Positions 44,223-51,761 of a DNA stretch of 64,000 nucleotides are shown here, in pieces; positions within the stretch are counted from its first letter, which is position 1, and every line of letters starts with the position of its first letter. Made by a program: the position numbers and the translations under genes. The notes beneath the pieces are model-generated. The model searched no databases and was not told the origin of the DNA. It saw only the letters and a program-made list of their open reading frames with translations. Source of the DNA: Nostoc sp. MS1 (lineage in GTDB: Bacteria > Cyanobacteriota > Cyanobacteriia > Cyanobacteriales > Nostocaceae). The stretch is taken from NCBI RefSeq assembly GCF_019976755.1, contig NZ_AP023441.1, positions 4,399,501-4,463,500 on the forward strand. Reading direction: 5' to 3'.

Positions 44223-45389
44223 ATGCGGAAATATAGATTATTTGGGATGATTAGCGCCGTTTGTATTGCTCTTTCGGTGCTTTATTCATTTGTGGGTGTA
44301 ACACAAACTTCTGTGCCTAAAGTGCAACTTACGACTAACCCACCCCTAGAAAAGATTCTTCCCTTTGAAGCGGAAGCGGAGAAACCACAATCTCCTGTTA
44401 AACTGACGTTGCAAGCAGTTGATGCTAGTAACAAACCATTAAAAAATGCCTTGATTAATGTAGAACTTTTTACCCCAGCATCTAATTTTTGGTTGACTAC
44501 AGATTTTCCCATTGTAGAAGGAACAAAATTATTGCAAATGAGCGCAGCTGCACCTGATGGGAAGCTAGAATTTCAGCAAATATTGCCTATTCGTGGTCAT
44601 TACCAAATAAAGGTTAATGTATCACCTTTAATAGCAAATTCTTTTGCTCCTTATGAGCAAACCTTAAGTTTAAACGTGCGAGAGAATCCTGTTAAATATA
44701 GATATTTTGCTGTTGTGGCTGCTATTTTATTGTCAATAGGATTACTTGGTGGCTGGGTAATTGGTGGACAAGAAGAACTCCGACAAGGGGAAATAGCACC
44801 ACAATCTGTGCGTTTATTATTAAGTGCATTAACTATAGTAGCTATAGTTACGTTACTCTTTATCAATATAAGTGCAGAAGTAGCTGAAGCTCATGGTAGT
44901 GGACACTCAACCACTCAAGAACCTATCGCACCCCCGACACAAAAAATTCAGGGGTTGGAAGTCAAACTGGAGGGAGACAAAACCGCGACTGTAGGTAGGT
45001 TGGCGAATTTTAGTGTACAGGTCATAGACGGTAACACAGGACAGCCAATCAATGATGTAAGTTTACAAGTAAAAGCGATCGCTTTAGAACATGATTTACC
45101 AGTATTTATCTACAAAGGCTTTACCAGTCAAGAAGGCAAATTAATCTGGTTAGAACAATTTTTTGATGGTTCACCCCACAAAGTAGAAATAGAAGCTACT
45201 TCATTACCCGAATCCCAGCGTCAATTCGCACCAATAAAAGTTGCACAAGTCATTGAAGTAGAAGGTATTGCTCCACCAATATATATTCGATTGATTTGCT
45301 TATTCTATTTTACTGCGATCGTCGGTATTGGGATGATAATTGGTTTACTAATACAGCAATGGAGAAAACCACAACTCAATTTTAAGTAA
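44223..45389 (+). CDS. Membrane protein with two Ig-like extracytoplasmic domains
   Basis: The 388-residue protein has an N-terminal membrane helix (about 7-27), an Ig-like domain (about 55-150, KLTLQAVDASNKPLKNALI), two central helices (about 160-215), a His-bearing stretch AEVAEAHGSGHSTTQ, a second Ig-like domain (about 245-345, ATVGRLANFSVQVIDGNTG) and a C-terminal helix (about 358-380). The AHGSGH segment could bind Co or Ni, as in accessory proteins of nickel/cobalt transporters (NikK/NikL, DUF4198). It precedes cbiM. I cannot assign a named family. Confidence 0.72.
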   Translation: MRKYRLFGMISAVCIALSVLYSFVGVTQTSVPKVQLTTNPPLEKILPFEAEAEKPQSPVKLTLQAVDASNKPLKNALINVELFTPASNFWLTTDFPIVEGTKLLQMSAAAPDGKLEFQQILPIRGHYQIKVNVSPLIANSFAPYEQTLSLNVRENPVKYRYFAVVAAILLSIGLLGGWVIGGQEELRQGEIAPQSVRLLLSALTIVAIVTLLFINISAEVAEAHGSGHSTTQEPIAPPTQKIQGLEVKLEGDKTATVGRLANFSVQVIDGNTGQPINDVSLQVKAIALEHDLPVFIYKGFTSQEGKLIWLEQFFDGSPHKVEIEATSLPESQRQFAPIKVAQVIEVEGIAPPIYIRLICLFYFTAIVGIGMIIGLLIQQWRKPQLNFK

Positions 45390-45444
45390 GTGCTTTATAG
45401 CTTGCTTACTGAATATAGCTAGAGCATTTATGACTCAATAAAAC

Positions 45445-45469
45445 ACCCAGTTTTATCAAAAAGCTGGGT
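45445..45469 (+). terminator. Intrinsic terminator
   Basis: ACCCAG (45445-45450) pairs with CTGGGT (45464-45469). A/T runs flank it (AAAAC before, ATTTTATT after). It ends the Ig-domain gene about 55 bases after its stop. Confidence 0.78.
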
Positions 45470-45517
45470 ATTTTATTTGCATTATATCTATCATATTAAT
45501 TCATTAAACTTAAGTAT

Positions 45518-45549
45518 AAATCTGCCGTAAACCTTCTTACGGCAGATTT
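45518..45549. other. 13-bp perfect hairpin upstream of cbiM
   Basis: AAATCTGCCGTAA (45518-45530) and TTACGGCAGATTT (45537-45549) with loop ACCTTC. A second terminator or a leader structure of the cbiMQO operon are both possible; it lies about 400 bases before cbiM. Confidence 0.6.
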
Positions 45550-45947
45550 CTGCTTGAGAGTGGTCTTAAAATATCAAAAGTTATTGACTATCAACAAAAC
45601 TTTGCTTACATGAGGATAGAGCTTTATTTTTGATAAATATTTTGCCAAGGAATTTGCGTTTTACTTTATAAATCATCTTTAAGAGAGATGACATTTTTGG
45701 TATAGAGCAAATATCCCAAATTTTCATTACGTAAACTTGATTTAAGTTTTAACTTAATAAAAATAAATATCTTGCTAAATAAGTAAATTGTTTGCATATT
45801 TTTTTATTATTTTTATTTTCAAATTAAGGCTTAAAATCCCCTGGTAGGGCATTGAAAACGAAAGAAAAATAGTGTTTTTAATAATTTAAAGACTAAATTA
45901 AATTATTTTTAATTGAGTGAGATTAAAAGTTAGTTACGGGGAAGATC

Positions 45948-46871
45948 ATGCACATTCCTGATGGATTTGTGTCTGTGCCAGTGGCAGGCGCAACGGGTTT
46001 GGTAAGTTTGGCAGGACTATTAATTGCAAGTGCGCGATCGCAAGCAGCATTTGGTGTTCGTCGCGCTCCCATACTCGGATTAACCACTGCATTTATTTTT
46101 GCGGCTCAAATGATTAATTTCCCAGTAGCAGGGGGAACTAGTGGACACTTACTAGGAGGGACATTAGCAGCGATCGTTTTAGGTAGCCCTTGGGCGGGGA
46201 TGTTGTGCATCGCCACAGTTTTAATTATTCAAGCTGTGTTATTTGCCGACGGTGGGATCACCGCTTTAGGAGCAAATATTTTTAATATGGCATTTGTAGG
46301 AGTTTGGGTAGGCTGGACGTTAACCCAAACATTGCAACGCTTATTTGGTGGTTCCACGAAGCGCCTACCCTTAGCAGCTGGGATTGGGGCGGCTGTCAGT
46401 GTAGTAGTAGCAGCTATCGCTTGTGCGATTGAATTAGCCCTTTCAGGAACCGCACCCATAGGTATAGCTTTACCAGCCATGACTGGTATTCATATCTTGA
46501 TTGGTGTAGGTGAAGGCTTAATTACAGGCGGTGTATTGACTTACCTAGCGACAGCACGACCTGATTTACTTCCAGGCGAACAACAAAAATTTCGTGGTTG
46601 GTTAGTACCAGTCGTTAGCATTGTATTAGTAGCTGGTGTATTGTCACTTGTCGCCTCAGCCTGGCCAGACGGTTTAGAAAAAGTAGCAGGAGACTTAGGT
46701 TTTATCAAACTAAGTCAACAAGTCAGAATCGTTGTCCCCACACCCTTAGCAAACTACGCAATTCCCGGTTTAGGCGCAATTGGTACAAGTATTGCTGGAC
46801 TTCTGGGGGCTGCGGTTTGCTTCGCTGTTGCCTTTGGAATTGCCAAAGTAGTGAGACCGAAGAATGCTTAA
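45948..46871 (+). CDS. cbiM: Energy-coupling factor transporter S component CbiM
   Basis: CbiM is the substrate-specific membrane subunit of cobalt (or nickel) ECF transporters. The N-terminus is MHIPDGFVS, the strongly conserved metal-binding start in which residue 2 is His. About eight helices follow, with GGTSGHLLGG and DGGITALGANIFNM as typical loops. The 307-residue length suggests a fused C-terminal extension that may replace the separate CbiN subunit. CbiQ overlaps its stop, and CbiO follows. Substrate (Co or Ni) is not decided by sequence. Confidence 0.95.
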   Translation: MHIPDGFVSVPVAGATGLVSLAGLLIASARSQAAFGVRRAPILGLTTAFIFAAQMINFPVAGGTSGHLLGGTLAAIVLGSPWAGMLCIATVLIIQAVLFADGGITALGANIFNMAFVGVWVGWTLTQTLQRLFGGSTKRLPLAAGIGAAVSVVVAAIACAIELALSGTAPIGIALPAMTGIHILIGVGEGLITGGVLTYLATARPDLLPGEQQKFRGWLVPVVSIVLVAGVLSLVASAWPDGLEKVAGDLGFIKLSQQVRIVVPTPLANYAIPGLGAIGTSIAGLLGAAVCFAVAFGIAKVVRPKNA

Positions 46872-47514
46872 AATGTCCTTGCCCTTACGGTTGCATCTGT
46901 CTCTAGTGATTGTTGTCGGGGCAGCTTTATTAAAGCATCATGCTTGGTATTGGTTGGGTGCGTATGCTGCGATCGCCTTAATTTGGGTAGCCTTATTGCG
47001 CGTATCCTTAGCCAAATTAGGAGGACTGGTAGGTACAGAGTTAATTTTCCTCTCCCTCGTAGCCTTACCCTTGGGATGGGAGAGAGCGATTTTTTTACTC
47101 GTTCGTTCCCTGGTGTGTTTAGTCGTCATGAATAGCTTTTTATTGACCTTACCACCCCACAGTTTCGGCATTGCCCTCAAAAGCTTACCAGTACCAGCAG
47201 CCTTAAAAGAAAACTTACTTCTAGCTGGACAATACCTCGAAATCTTACTAGCCGAAGTCACACGGATGCAGCGCAGCGCCCAATTAAGAGGTATCAACGG
47301 TGCAGCTGGCTGGCTACGTTACGCTAGTGCATCTATGATTGGCGCTTTATACATCCGCACCCTAGAAAGGGCAGAACGAGTCAACGCCGCCATGATCATT
47401 CGCGGCTACAACGGAACACTACCCATCGATTCCCACTTCAGAATCAAAGAACGCTTCCTACTTCTATTCGCTTGGGCGATCGCACTTTCGTTTACAGCCA
47501 CTTCTTACCTGTGA
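46864..47514 (+). CDS. cbiQ: Energy-coupling factor transporter T component CbiQ
   Basis: CbiQ is the transmembrane coupling subunit of the cobalt/nickel ECF transporter. The 216-residue protein has about five helices and the coupling motif AQLRGING with LERAERVNAAMIIRGYNG, the two Arg-containing signatures that contact the ATPase. Its ATG overlaps the cbiM stop by eight bases, showing translational coupling. cbiO begins about 40 bases downstream. Confidence 0.94.
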   Translation: MLKMSLPLRLHLSLVIVVGAALLKHHAWYWLGAYAAIALIWVALLRVSLAKLGGLVGTELIFLSLVALPLGWERAIFLLVRSLVCLVVMNSFLLTLPPHSFGIALKSLPVPAALKENLLLAGQYLEILLAEVTRMQRSAQLRGINGAAGWLRYASASMIGALYIRTLERAERVNAAMIIRGYNGTLPIDSHFRIKERFLLLFAWAIALSFTATSYL

Positions 47515-47555
47515 GTCATTAGTCAACAGTCAACAGTCAACCCAGAGTATCTACC

Positions 47556-48320
47556 TTGACATCCTTAACTTCCCAAACCCAACCCTCTAGCCGTCATCCA
47601 CAAACAGGTGTGATCGAGGTACAAAATTTAGTCTTCGCCTATCCTCGCCAAGAACCAGTCTTGCATAATCTATCATTTACCTTAAATCCAGGCGATCGCG
47701 TGGCGTTGATGGGTGCAACCGGTTCTGGTAAAAGTACTTTATTAGAGAACCTCATTGGTTTAAAACAACCACAATCAGGCAAAATCTCGGTTAATGGTAT
47801 CCCCTTAGAACCTCAAACCCTACCTCAAGTAAGGCGATACATTGGCTTTGCTTTTCAAGATGCCAATGACCAATTATTTATGCCCACAATCTTAGAAGAC
47901 ATTACTTTTGGGCCTCGTAATTACGGCGTACCTCCCGCAACCGCCACCGATAAAGCAAGACAGTTACTCGCTGACTTCGGTTTAGAAGCTTACGCTAACC
48001 GTTCAGCACATGAACTTTCGGGAGGGCAAAGAAGACTTGTAGCTTTAGCTGCTATTTTGGCACTAGATCCGACAATCCTGATTTTAGACGAACCAACCAC
48101 TGGTCTTGATCCTGCATGGCGGCGACACTTAGCGCAAGTTTTACTCAATTTACCAGTGCAAGTGATTTTAATAGCATCCCATGAACTAAACTGGTTGGGA
48201 AAGGTGACTCAACGTGCTTTAGTCTTATCAGGTGGACGCATACAAATAGACAGCGATATTCAGCCCTTGTTACAGAATGGTGACACCTTAAATCAGTTGG
48301 GTTTACCAATAGACTGGTAA
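47556..48320 (+). CDS. cbiO: Energy-coupling factor ATPase CbiO
   Basis: CbiO powers the CbiMQO transporter. The 254-residue protein has a Walker A GATGSGKSTL, Q-loop region GFAFQDANDQLF, ABC signature LSGGQRR, Walker B ILILDEPTTGLDP and H-loop ASHEL. The start is a TTG at 47556 in this reading; a GTG at 47610 (before IEVQNLVFAY) would also keep all motifs. It closes the cbiMQO group. A CAACAGT repeat tract lies in the gap before it. Confidence 0.95.
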   Translation: MTSLTSQTQPSSRHPQTGVIEVQNLVFAYPRQEPVLHNLSFTLNPGDRVALMGATGSGKSTLLENLIGLKQPQSGKISVNGIPLEPQTLPQVRRYIGFAFQDANDQLFMPTILEDITFGPRNYGVPPATATDKARQLLADFGLEAYANRSAHELSGGQRRLVALAAILALDPTILILDEPTTGLDPAWRRHLAQVLLNLPVQVILIASHELNWLGKVTQRALVLSGGRIQIDSDIQPLLQNGDTLNQLGLPIDW

Positions 48321-48440
48321 ATTGTTAACTGTTGACCGTTGACTGTTGACTGTTGACTAAGTGGTAAGTACTGGGTGCTGAGTGGGGTTATTAATAATAA
48401 CAGTTGACTGTTGACTAATGACTATGGACTAATGACCAAT
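48319..48440. repeat. Tandem GTTGACTGTTGACT repeats before the HAD gene
   Basis: TGTTGAC heptamers (48322-48360), GTGCTGAGT units and GACTAATGACCAATGAC heptamers run right up to the HAD gene start at 48439. Confidence 0.8.
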
Positions 48441-49254
48441 GACTAAATTACTCGTACTAGATATAGACGGAACCATTTCTGGCGAGTCCAATACAATCAG
48501 CCAACGTGTTAAAGAAGCGATCGCCGCCGTACAAGCAAAAGGTATTCAAGTGGCGATCGCAACTGGACGGATGTATCGTTCAGCCCTACGCTTCCATCAG
48601 GAAATTAACTCTACCTTACCCTTAGCAGCTTATCAAGGTGCATGGATTCAAGACCCAGCTAACCAAAAGATTCATCAGCATTTACCTTTGGCGAGAAAAA
48701 CAGCCCAGCAATTACTAGATTACTTTGAACAACCACAGTGGCGATCGCTGCTTTCCATCCACTTCTACATAAATGATCAACTCTATGTGCGGGAAGTCAC
48801 TAGAGAAACGGCAATTTACGCCCAACGTTCTGGTATTACTCCCATTGCGGTGGGTGATTTACGCCAAACTCTAGATAATGAACCGACAAAAATTTTAGCC
48901 TTGTGCGACGACACAGAAGCAATCAGCAACCTCTTAGGAACATTACGCCGTCAATACACCCCGGCTGAACTTTACTTGACAACATCCGTCGCTACCTTTT
49001 TTGAAGCAACCAATCCCTTTGTCAACAAAGGTAATGCAGTACGTTATCTAGCCGAAGAACTATTAAGCATACAAAGCACCGATGTCATAGCTATTGGCGA
49101 TAACTTCAACGATGTAGAGATGTTGGAATACGCTGGTATTGGTGTCGCTATGGGTAATGCGCCTGATGGAGTGCAGGCGATCGCTCAATGGGTAGCCCCC
49201 ACCGTTGAAGAAGATGGTGCAGCTGTAGCGATTGAAAAATTTCTACTTTCCTAA
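48439..49254 (+). CDS. Cof-type HAD-superfamily hydrolase
   Basis: A 271-residue phosphatase of the HAD superfamily, class IIB (Cof). The nucleophile motif is LVLDIDGTIS at the N-terminus, motif II AIATGRMY, motif III Lys in VNKGNAV and motif IV IGDNFNDVEML. The insert between motifs II and III forms the cap. Such enzymes dephosphorylate sugar phosphates or similar metabolites; substrate unknown. The ATG lies within a repeat tract, so translation signals are unusual. Confidence 0.93.
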   Translation: MTKLLVLDIDGTISGESNTISQRVKEAIAAVQAKGIQVAIATGRMYRSALRFHQEINSTLPLAAYQGAWIQDPANQKIHQHLPLARKTAQQLLDYFEQPQWRSLLSIHFYINDQLYVREVTRETAIYAQRSGITPIAVGDLRQTLDNEPTKILALCDDTEAISNLLGTLRRQYTPAELYLTTSVATFFEATNPFVNKGNAVRYLAEELLSIQSTDVIAIGDNFNDVEMLEYAGIGVAMGNAPDGVQAIAQWVAPTVEEDGAAVAIEKFLLS

Positions 49255-49608
49255 GCCTTACTTGTTACTTTTTGTAAAGTACAAATTAATATTTCGTACT
49301 GAATAAATTGAAAGTAAATATCTAACAAGCAATCTAGTTATAAAAAAAATAACCTAATAAAAAACCCTATAGATCAGAAAGAACACCGACGACTGGCCGT
49401 GTTTCGTCTCGGTGTTCTTGCTGGTTCGCTCCTCACACTCTAGAAAATATATCCGACAATAGATAATACGTCAATACTTAGTTATAAAAGTTTTGATTGT
49501 CATTGGTCATTAGTCAACAGTCCACAGTCCATAGTCAAAAGGCAAGGAGGCAGAAGGCAAAACTTTTGAATTTTGAATTTTGAATTTTGAATTGATGACT
49601 CCCTACTC
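49255..49608. other. Intergenic region with long hairpin and repeats
   Basis: This 354-bp gap between convergent genes holds an 11-bp hairpin (49379-49419), the sequence GCTCCTCACAC right after it (49428-49438), CATTAGTCAACAGTCC repeats (49500-49540) and TTTTGAA heptamers (49563-49593). Confidence 0.55.
49379..49419. terminator. Perfect 11-bp hairpin, possible terminator or small RNA part
   Basis: AAGAACACCGA (49379-49389) and TCGGTGTTCTT (49409-49419) with a 19-base loop. Read on the minus strand it is followed by GATCTATAGGGTTTTTT, so it may end the minus-strand gene. Read on the plus strand it precedes a Yfr1-like core. Confidence 0.55.
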
Positions 49609-50475
49609 CTAAAGCTCAAAAGGCGCAACACTCCCCAGCTTTGTCACCAGTAATACCCTTAAAACTATCTGGGTAGCCAGCACTAATCCCAGTCTGGCTT
49701 GAGTGAGTTCGGGACAATTAGCCTTGACTTCACCCCAAATTCGACACTGACTCCAAAAAGTTTCAAAAGCTTGGCTTACATCTAACCCTAATTTTTCCCA
49801 ATTCATCTGCTTATTATCTTGGGGAAATATCAAGCTATCTACCGCACCTATTAACTCAGAAATTAAATACCTTTCTGCTGAGTGGTTAAGAATAAGTTGT
49901 GTTTCACTATTTAACCAAGGTATTTGCATAGCCGATACCAAACCTGAGAGCGATCGCTCTTGCCAATTTTCTGGCAATGGTTCGTTAAATTGGATAATTC
50001 CTTCACGTTGAGCTAGCAATATTAACGAAAAACAACGTGCATGAGCGTACTGTATAGCAAATAAGCAATGAGTGTTAATAATTTGCTTAAGCTCTCTTTG
50101 TTCCTCATCTGGCAAATCAACGGTTGTTATATGTTGTAGCCAATTTACCAGCAACCGATCTGTTAACTCTAAATGAATCCACCCAGGTGCAACAATTCTT
50201 ACAAGTAAGTTTTCTTTACAGATTGCTAATACTTGAGAAGTGATAATCTCGGCTATCTCCATAGATTTAAGATTATGATATTTTGCCAGCCGCAGAGCTA
50301 CACCAGAAATGTATAGAACTCGATTATCATCTCTAACTTTGTACAGTGGTATTTGGTTTTGTATTATGCTTTGCTGTTGCTGATGGTAGTAAAATCTATC
50401 TATCGATGCTAGTAAATAGCTGTATAGCAGCTTTCTGATTGCTGTATATTTACTGACTAGTATATTGCAATACAC
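49609..50475 (-). CDS. ArgRS-like protein without catalytic domain (DALR domain)
   Basis: The 288-residue protein resembles the two non-catalytic ends of arginyl-tRNA synthetase joined together. The N-terminal part (about 45-115) has ISGVALRLAKYHNLKSMEIAE and VAPGWIHLEL, as in the additional domain that contacts the tRNA elbow. The C-terminal part (about 130-288) has AIQYAHARCFSLI and TQARLGLVLATQIVLRVLLV, as in the DALR anticodon-binding domain. HIGH- and KMSKS-type motifs are missing, so aminoacylation is not expected. It is divergent from devH. Its role, perhaps RNA binding or regulation, is unknown. Confidence 0.82.
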   Translation of the reverse strand: MYCNILVSKYTAIRKLLYSYLLASIDRFYYHQQQQSIIQNQIPLYKVRDDNRVLYISGVALRLAKYHNLKSMEIAEIITSQVLAICKENLLVRIVAPGWIHLELTDRLLVNWLQHITTVDLPDEEQRELKQIINTHCLFAIQYAHARCFSLILLAQREGIIQFNEPLPENWQERSLSGLVSAMQIPWLNSETQLILNHSAERYLISELIGAVDSLIFPQDNKQMNWEKLGLDVSQAFETFWSQCRIWGEVKANCPELTQARLGLVLATQIVLRVLLVTKLGSVAPFEL

Positions 50476-50605
50476 TTGAATTTTATGAGAGATTAAGTTT
50501 CATAAAATACTAAGGAGATTGTCATCTGCCGTTAGATAGAATATTCTTCTGGTCGAAGAAAAATGAGAATACCATAAAATTTGATAAATATTCGATGAAT
50601 AATAT

Positions 50606-50619
50606 GTAAACTTTACTAC
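50606..50619 (+). promoter_or_regulatory. Putative NtcA-binding site (GTA-N8-TAC) upstream of devH
   Basis: GTA-AACTTTAC-TAC matches the NtcA consensus exactly, 127 bases before the devH start. TATAAC at 50640 lies 20 bases further on as a candidate -10. Nitrogen control of a heterocyst maturation regulator is expected. Confidence 0.65.
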
Positions 50620-50746
50620 CATCATTGTACAGTAGGAAGTATAACAAAATAGTAGGGCGCAAATTGCTCTCTACTTTTTGGATGGCTGACGCTGTTGGGC
50701 GTTAAGCCTACTTCAAACAAAACAAAGACACTCCTTGCACTTTTTT

Positions 50747-51505
50747 ATGTCGTCTTTGTCTTCAGCCGAACGCTCTTTGTTACCTATGCAATCTCCATCC
50801 TCCTTTTCTGAGGCATCACGCCCTTTCTTAACTTGGCAACGCATTCTTGACTGGGCCCAAGAACACTATCGCTGCCGCACCTTTAGCAAAGATGAGCGCA
50901 TTCCAGCCAGACCTGGTTTGCTCTATCTAGTGCAAAGAGGCGCGATCCGCATGGTAGGAACCGCTCAGGTAAGTGCGACAGCCAGTCAGTTGACTTCTCG
51001 ACGGATCAACAGAACCCCAGAAGAAGCTTTCTTGGGATTTGTAGGTGCTGGACAGCCGTTTGAAATTGTTGCTCAGTCTCCATTCACGCTCCAAGCCTAC
51101 GCTCACGTTGATCAGACTGCCGTACTTTGGATGTATTGGCACGATTTGGACAACTGGCCTCACTTCCGTCGTGAAGTGATGGATGCCTTCAGATACCAAC
51201 ACCAGCGTAAATTGCTGTGGCTCAGTGCCTTGGGTCAACGGCGTACAATTGACAGACTCTTAGGATTCCTCACCTTGTTGATTGAGGAATATGGAGAACC
51301 AGCCATGAGTGAAACCGATCCCGATGTCATTCGTGGTTACTGTCTGCCTTTTCCCCTTACTCATGCCCAAATTGGTAGCGCTATCGGTTCAACTCGTGTA
51401 ACCGTTACCCGCTTAATGGGCAAATTGCGTCAACGTGGTTTAATCCTCACCCAAGGGGATAATTTGATTTGTTTGCCAGCAGAGTCAATCAACAGAGCTA
51501 GCTAA
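50747..51505 (+). CDS. devH: CRP-family transcriptional regulator DevH
   Basis: DevH is a CRP/FNR-family regulator needed for heterocyst maturation (glycolipid layer) in Anabaena. The 252-residue protein has a sensor-like domain (about 30-150) with the Gly pattern RPGLLYLVQRGAIRM, a long dimerisation helix and a winged helix with THAQIGSAIGSTRVTVTRLM. That helix is nearly the same as in NtcA, yet the protein is longer and its sensor half differs from NtcA (223 residues). The ATG at 50747 is taken; a TTG at 50735 adds four residues. A perfect NtcA motif lies upstream. Confidence 0.88.
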   Translation: MSSLSSAERSLLPMQSPSSFSEASRPFLTWQRILDWAQEHYRCRTFSKDERIPARPGLLYLVQRGAIRMVGTAQVSATASQLTSRRINRTPEEAFLGFVGAGQPFEIVAQSPFTLQAYAHVDQTAVLWMYWHDLDNWPHFRREVMDAFRYQHQRKLLWLSALGQRRTIDRLLGFLTLLIEEYGEPAMSETDPDVIRGYCLPFPLTHAQIGSAIGSTRVTVTRLMGKLRQRGLILTQGDNLICLPAESINRAS

Positions 51506-51761
51506 AGCTTAATTGACTGTTTATAGGGCATCTACGGCTAGGAACTACCATTCTGGCTAACAGCAATAGCAGATTTTGGTACAGTTTGGCGGTCAAGCTC
51601 CGCACATCGTTTCCTACCCCCGATCAGTCAGCAGTAAGTCGTCGCCAGCAACACCCGCTTACTGCTCAGTCCCATCAATCTGTTTGGCCACCACAAACAG
51701 ATTGTCCCATCGGGCAAGTTTGTATTTACAGGTTGAATTGACAGATTATATTTCAGGAATA

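Larger units (their letters stand above)
45390..45947. other. Intergenic region upstream of cbiM
   Basis: This 558-bp gap contains the terminator above, a second hairpin (45518-45549) and a very AT-rich stretch with the cbiM promoter. No cobalamin riboswitch core is recognisable. Confidence 0.5.

Noticed and set aside
49420..49440. A tRNA T-arm (GGTTCG)
   Set aside because: No cloverleaf can be built around it and the 3' end is missing; I found no tRNA in the window.
50747..51505. ntcA
   Set aside because: The recognition helix is nearly that of NtcA, but the protein is longer and its N-terminal half lacks the NtcA sensor sequence; DevH fits better.
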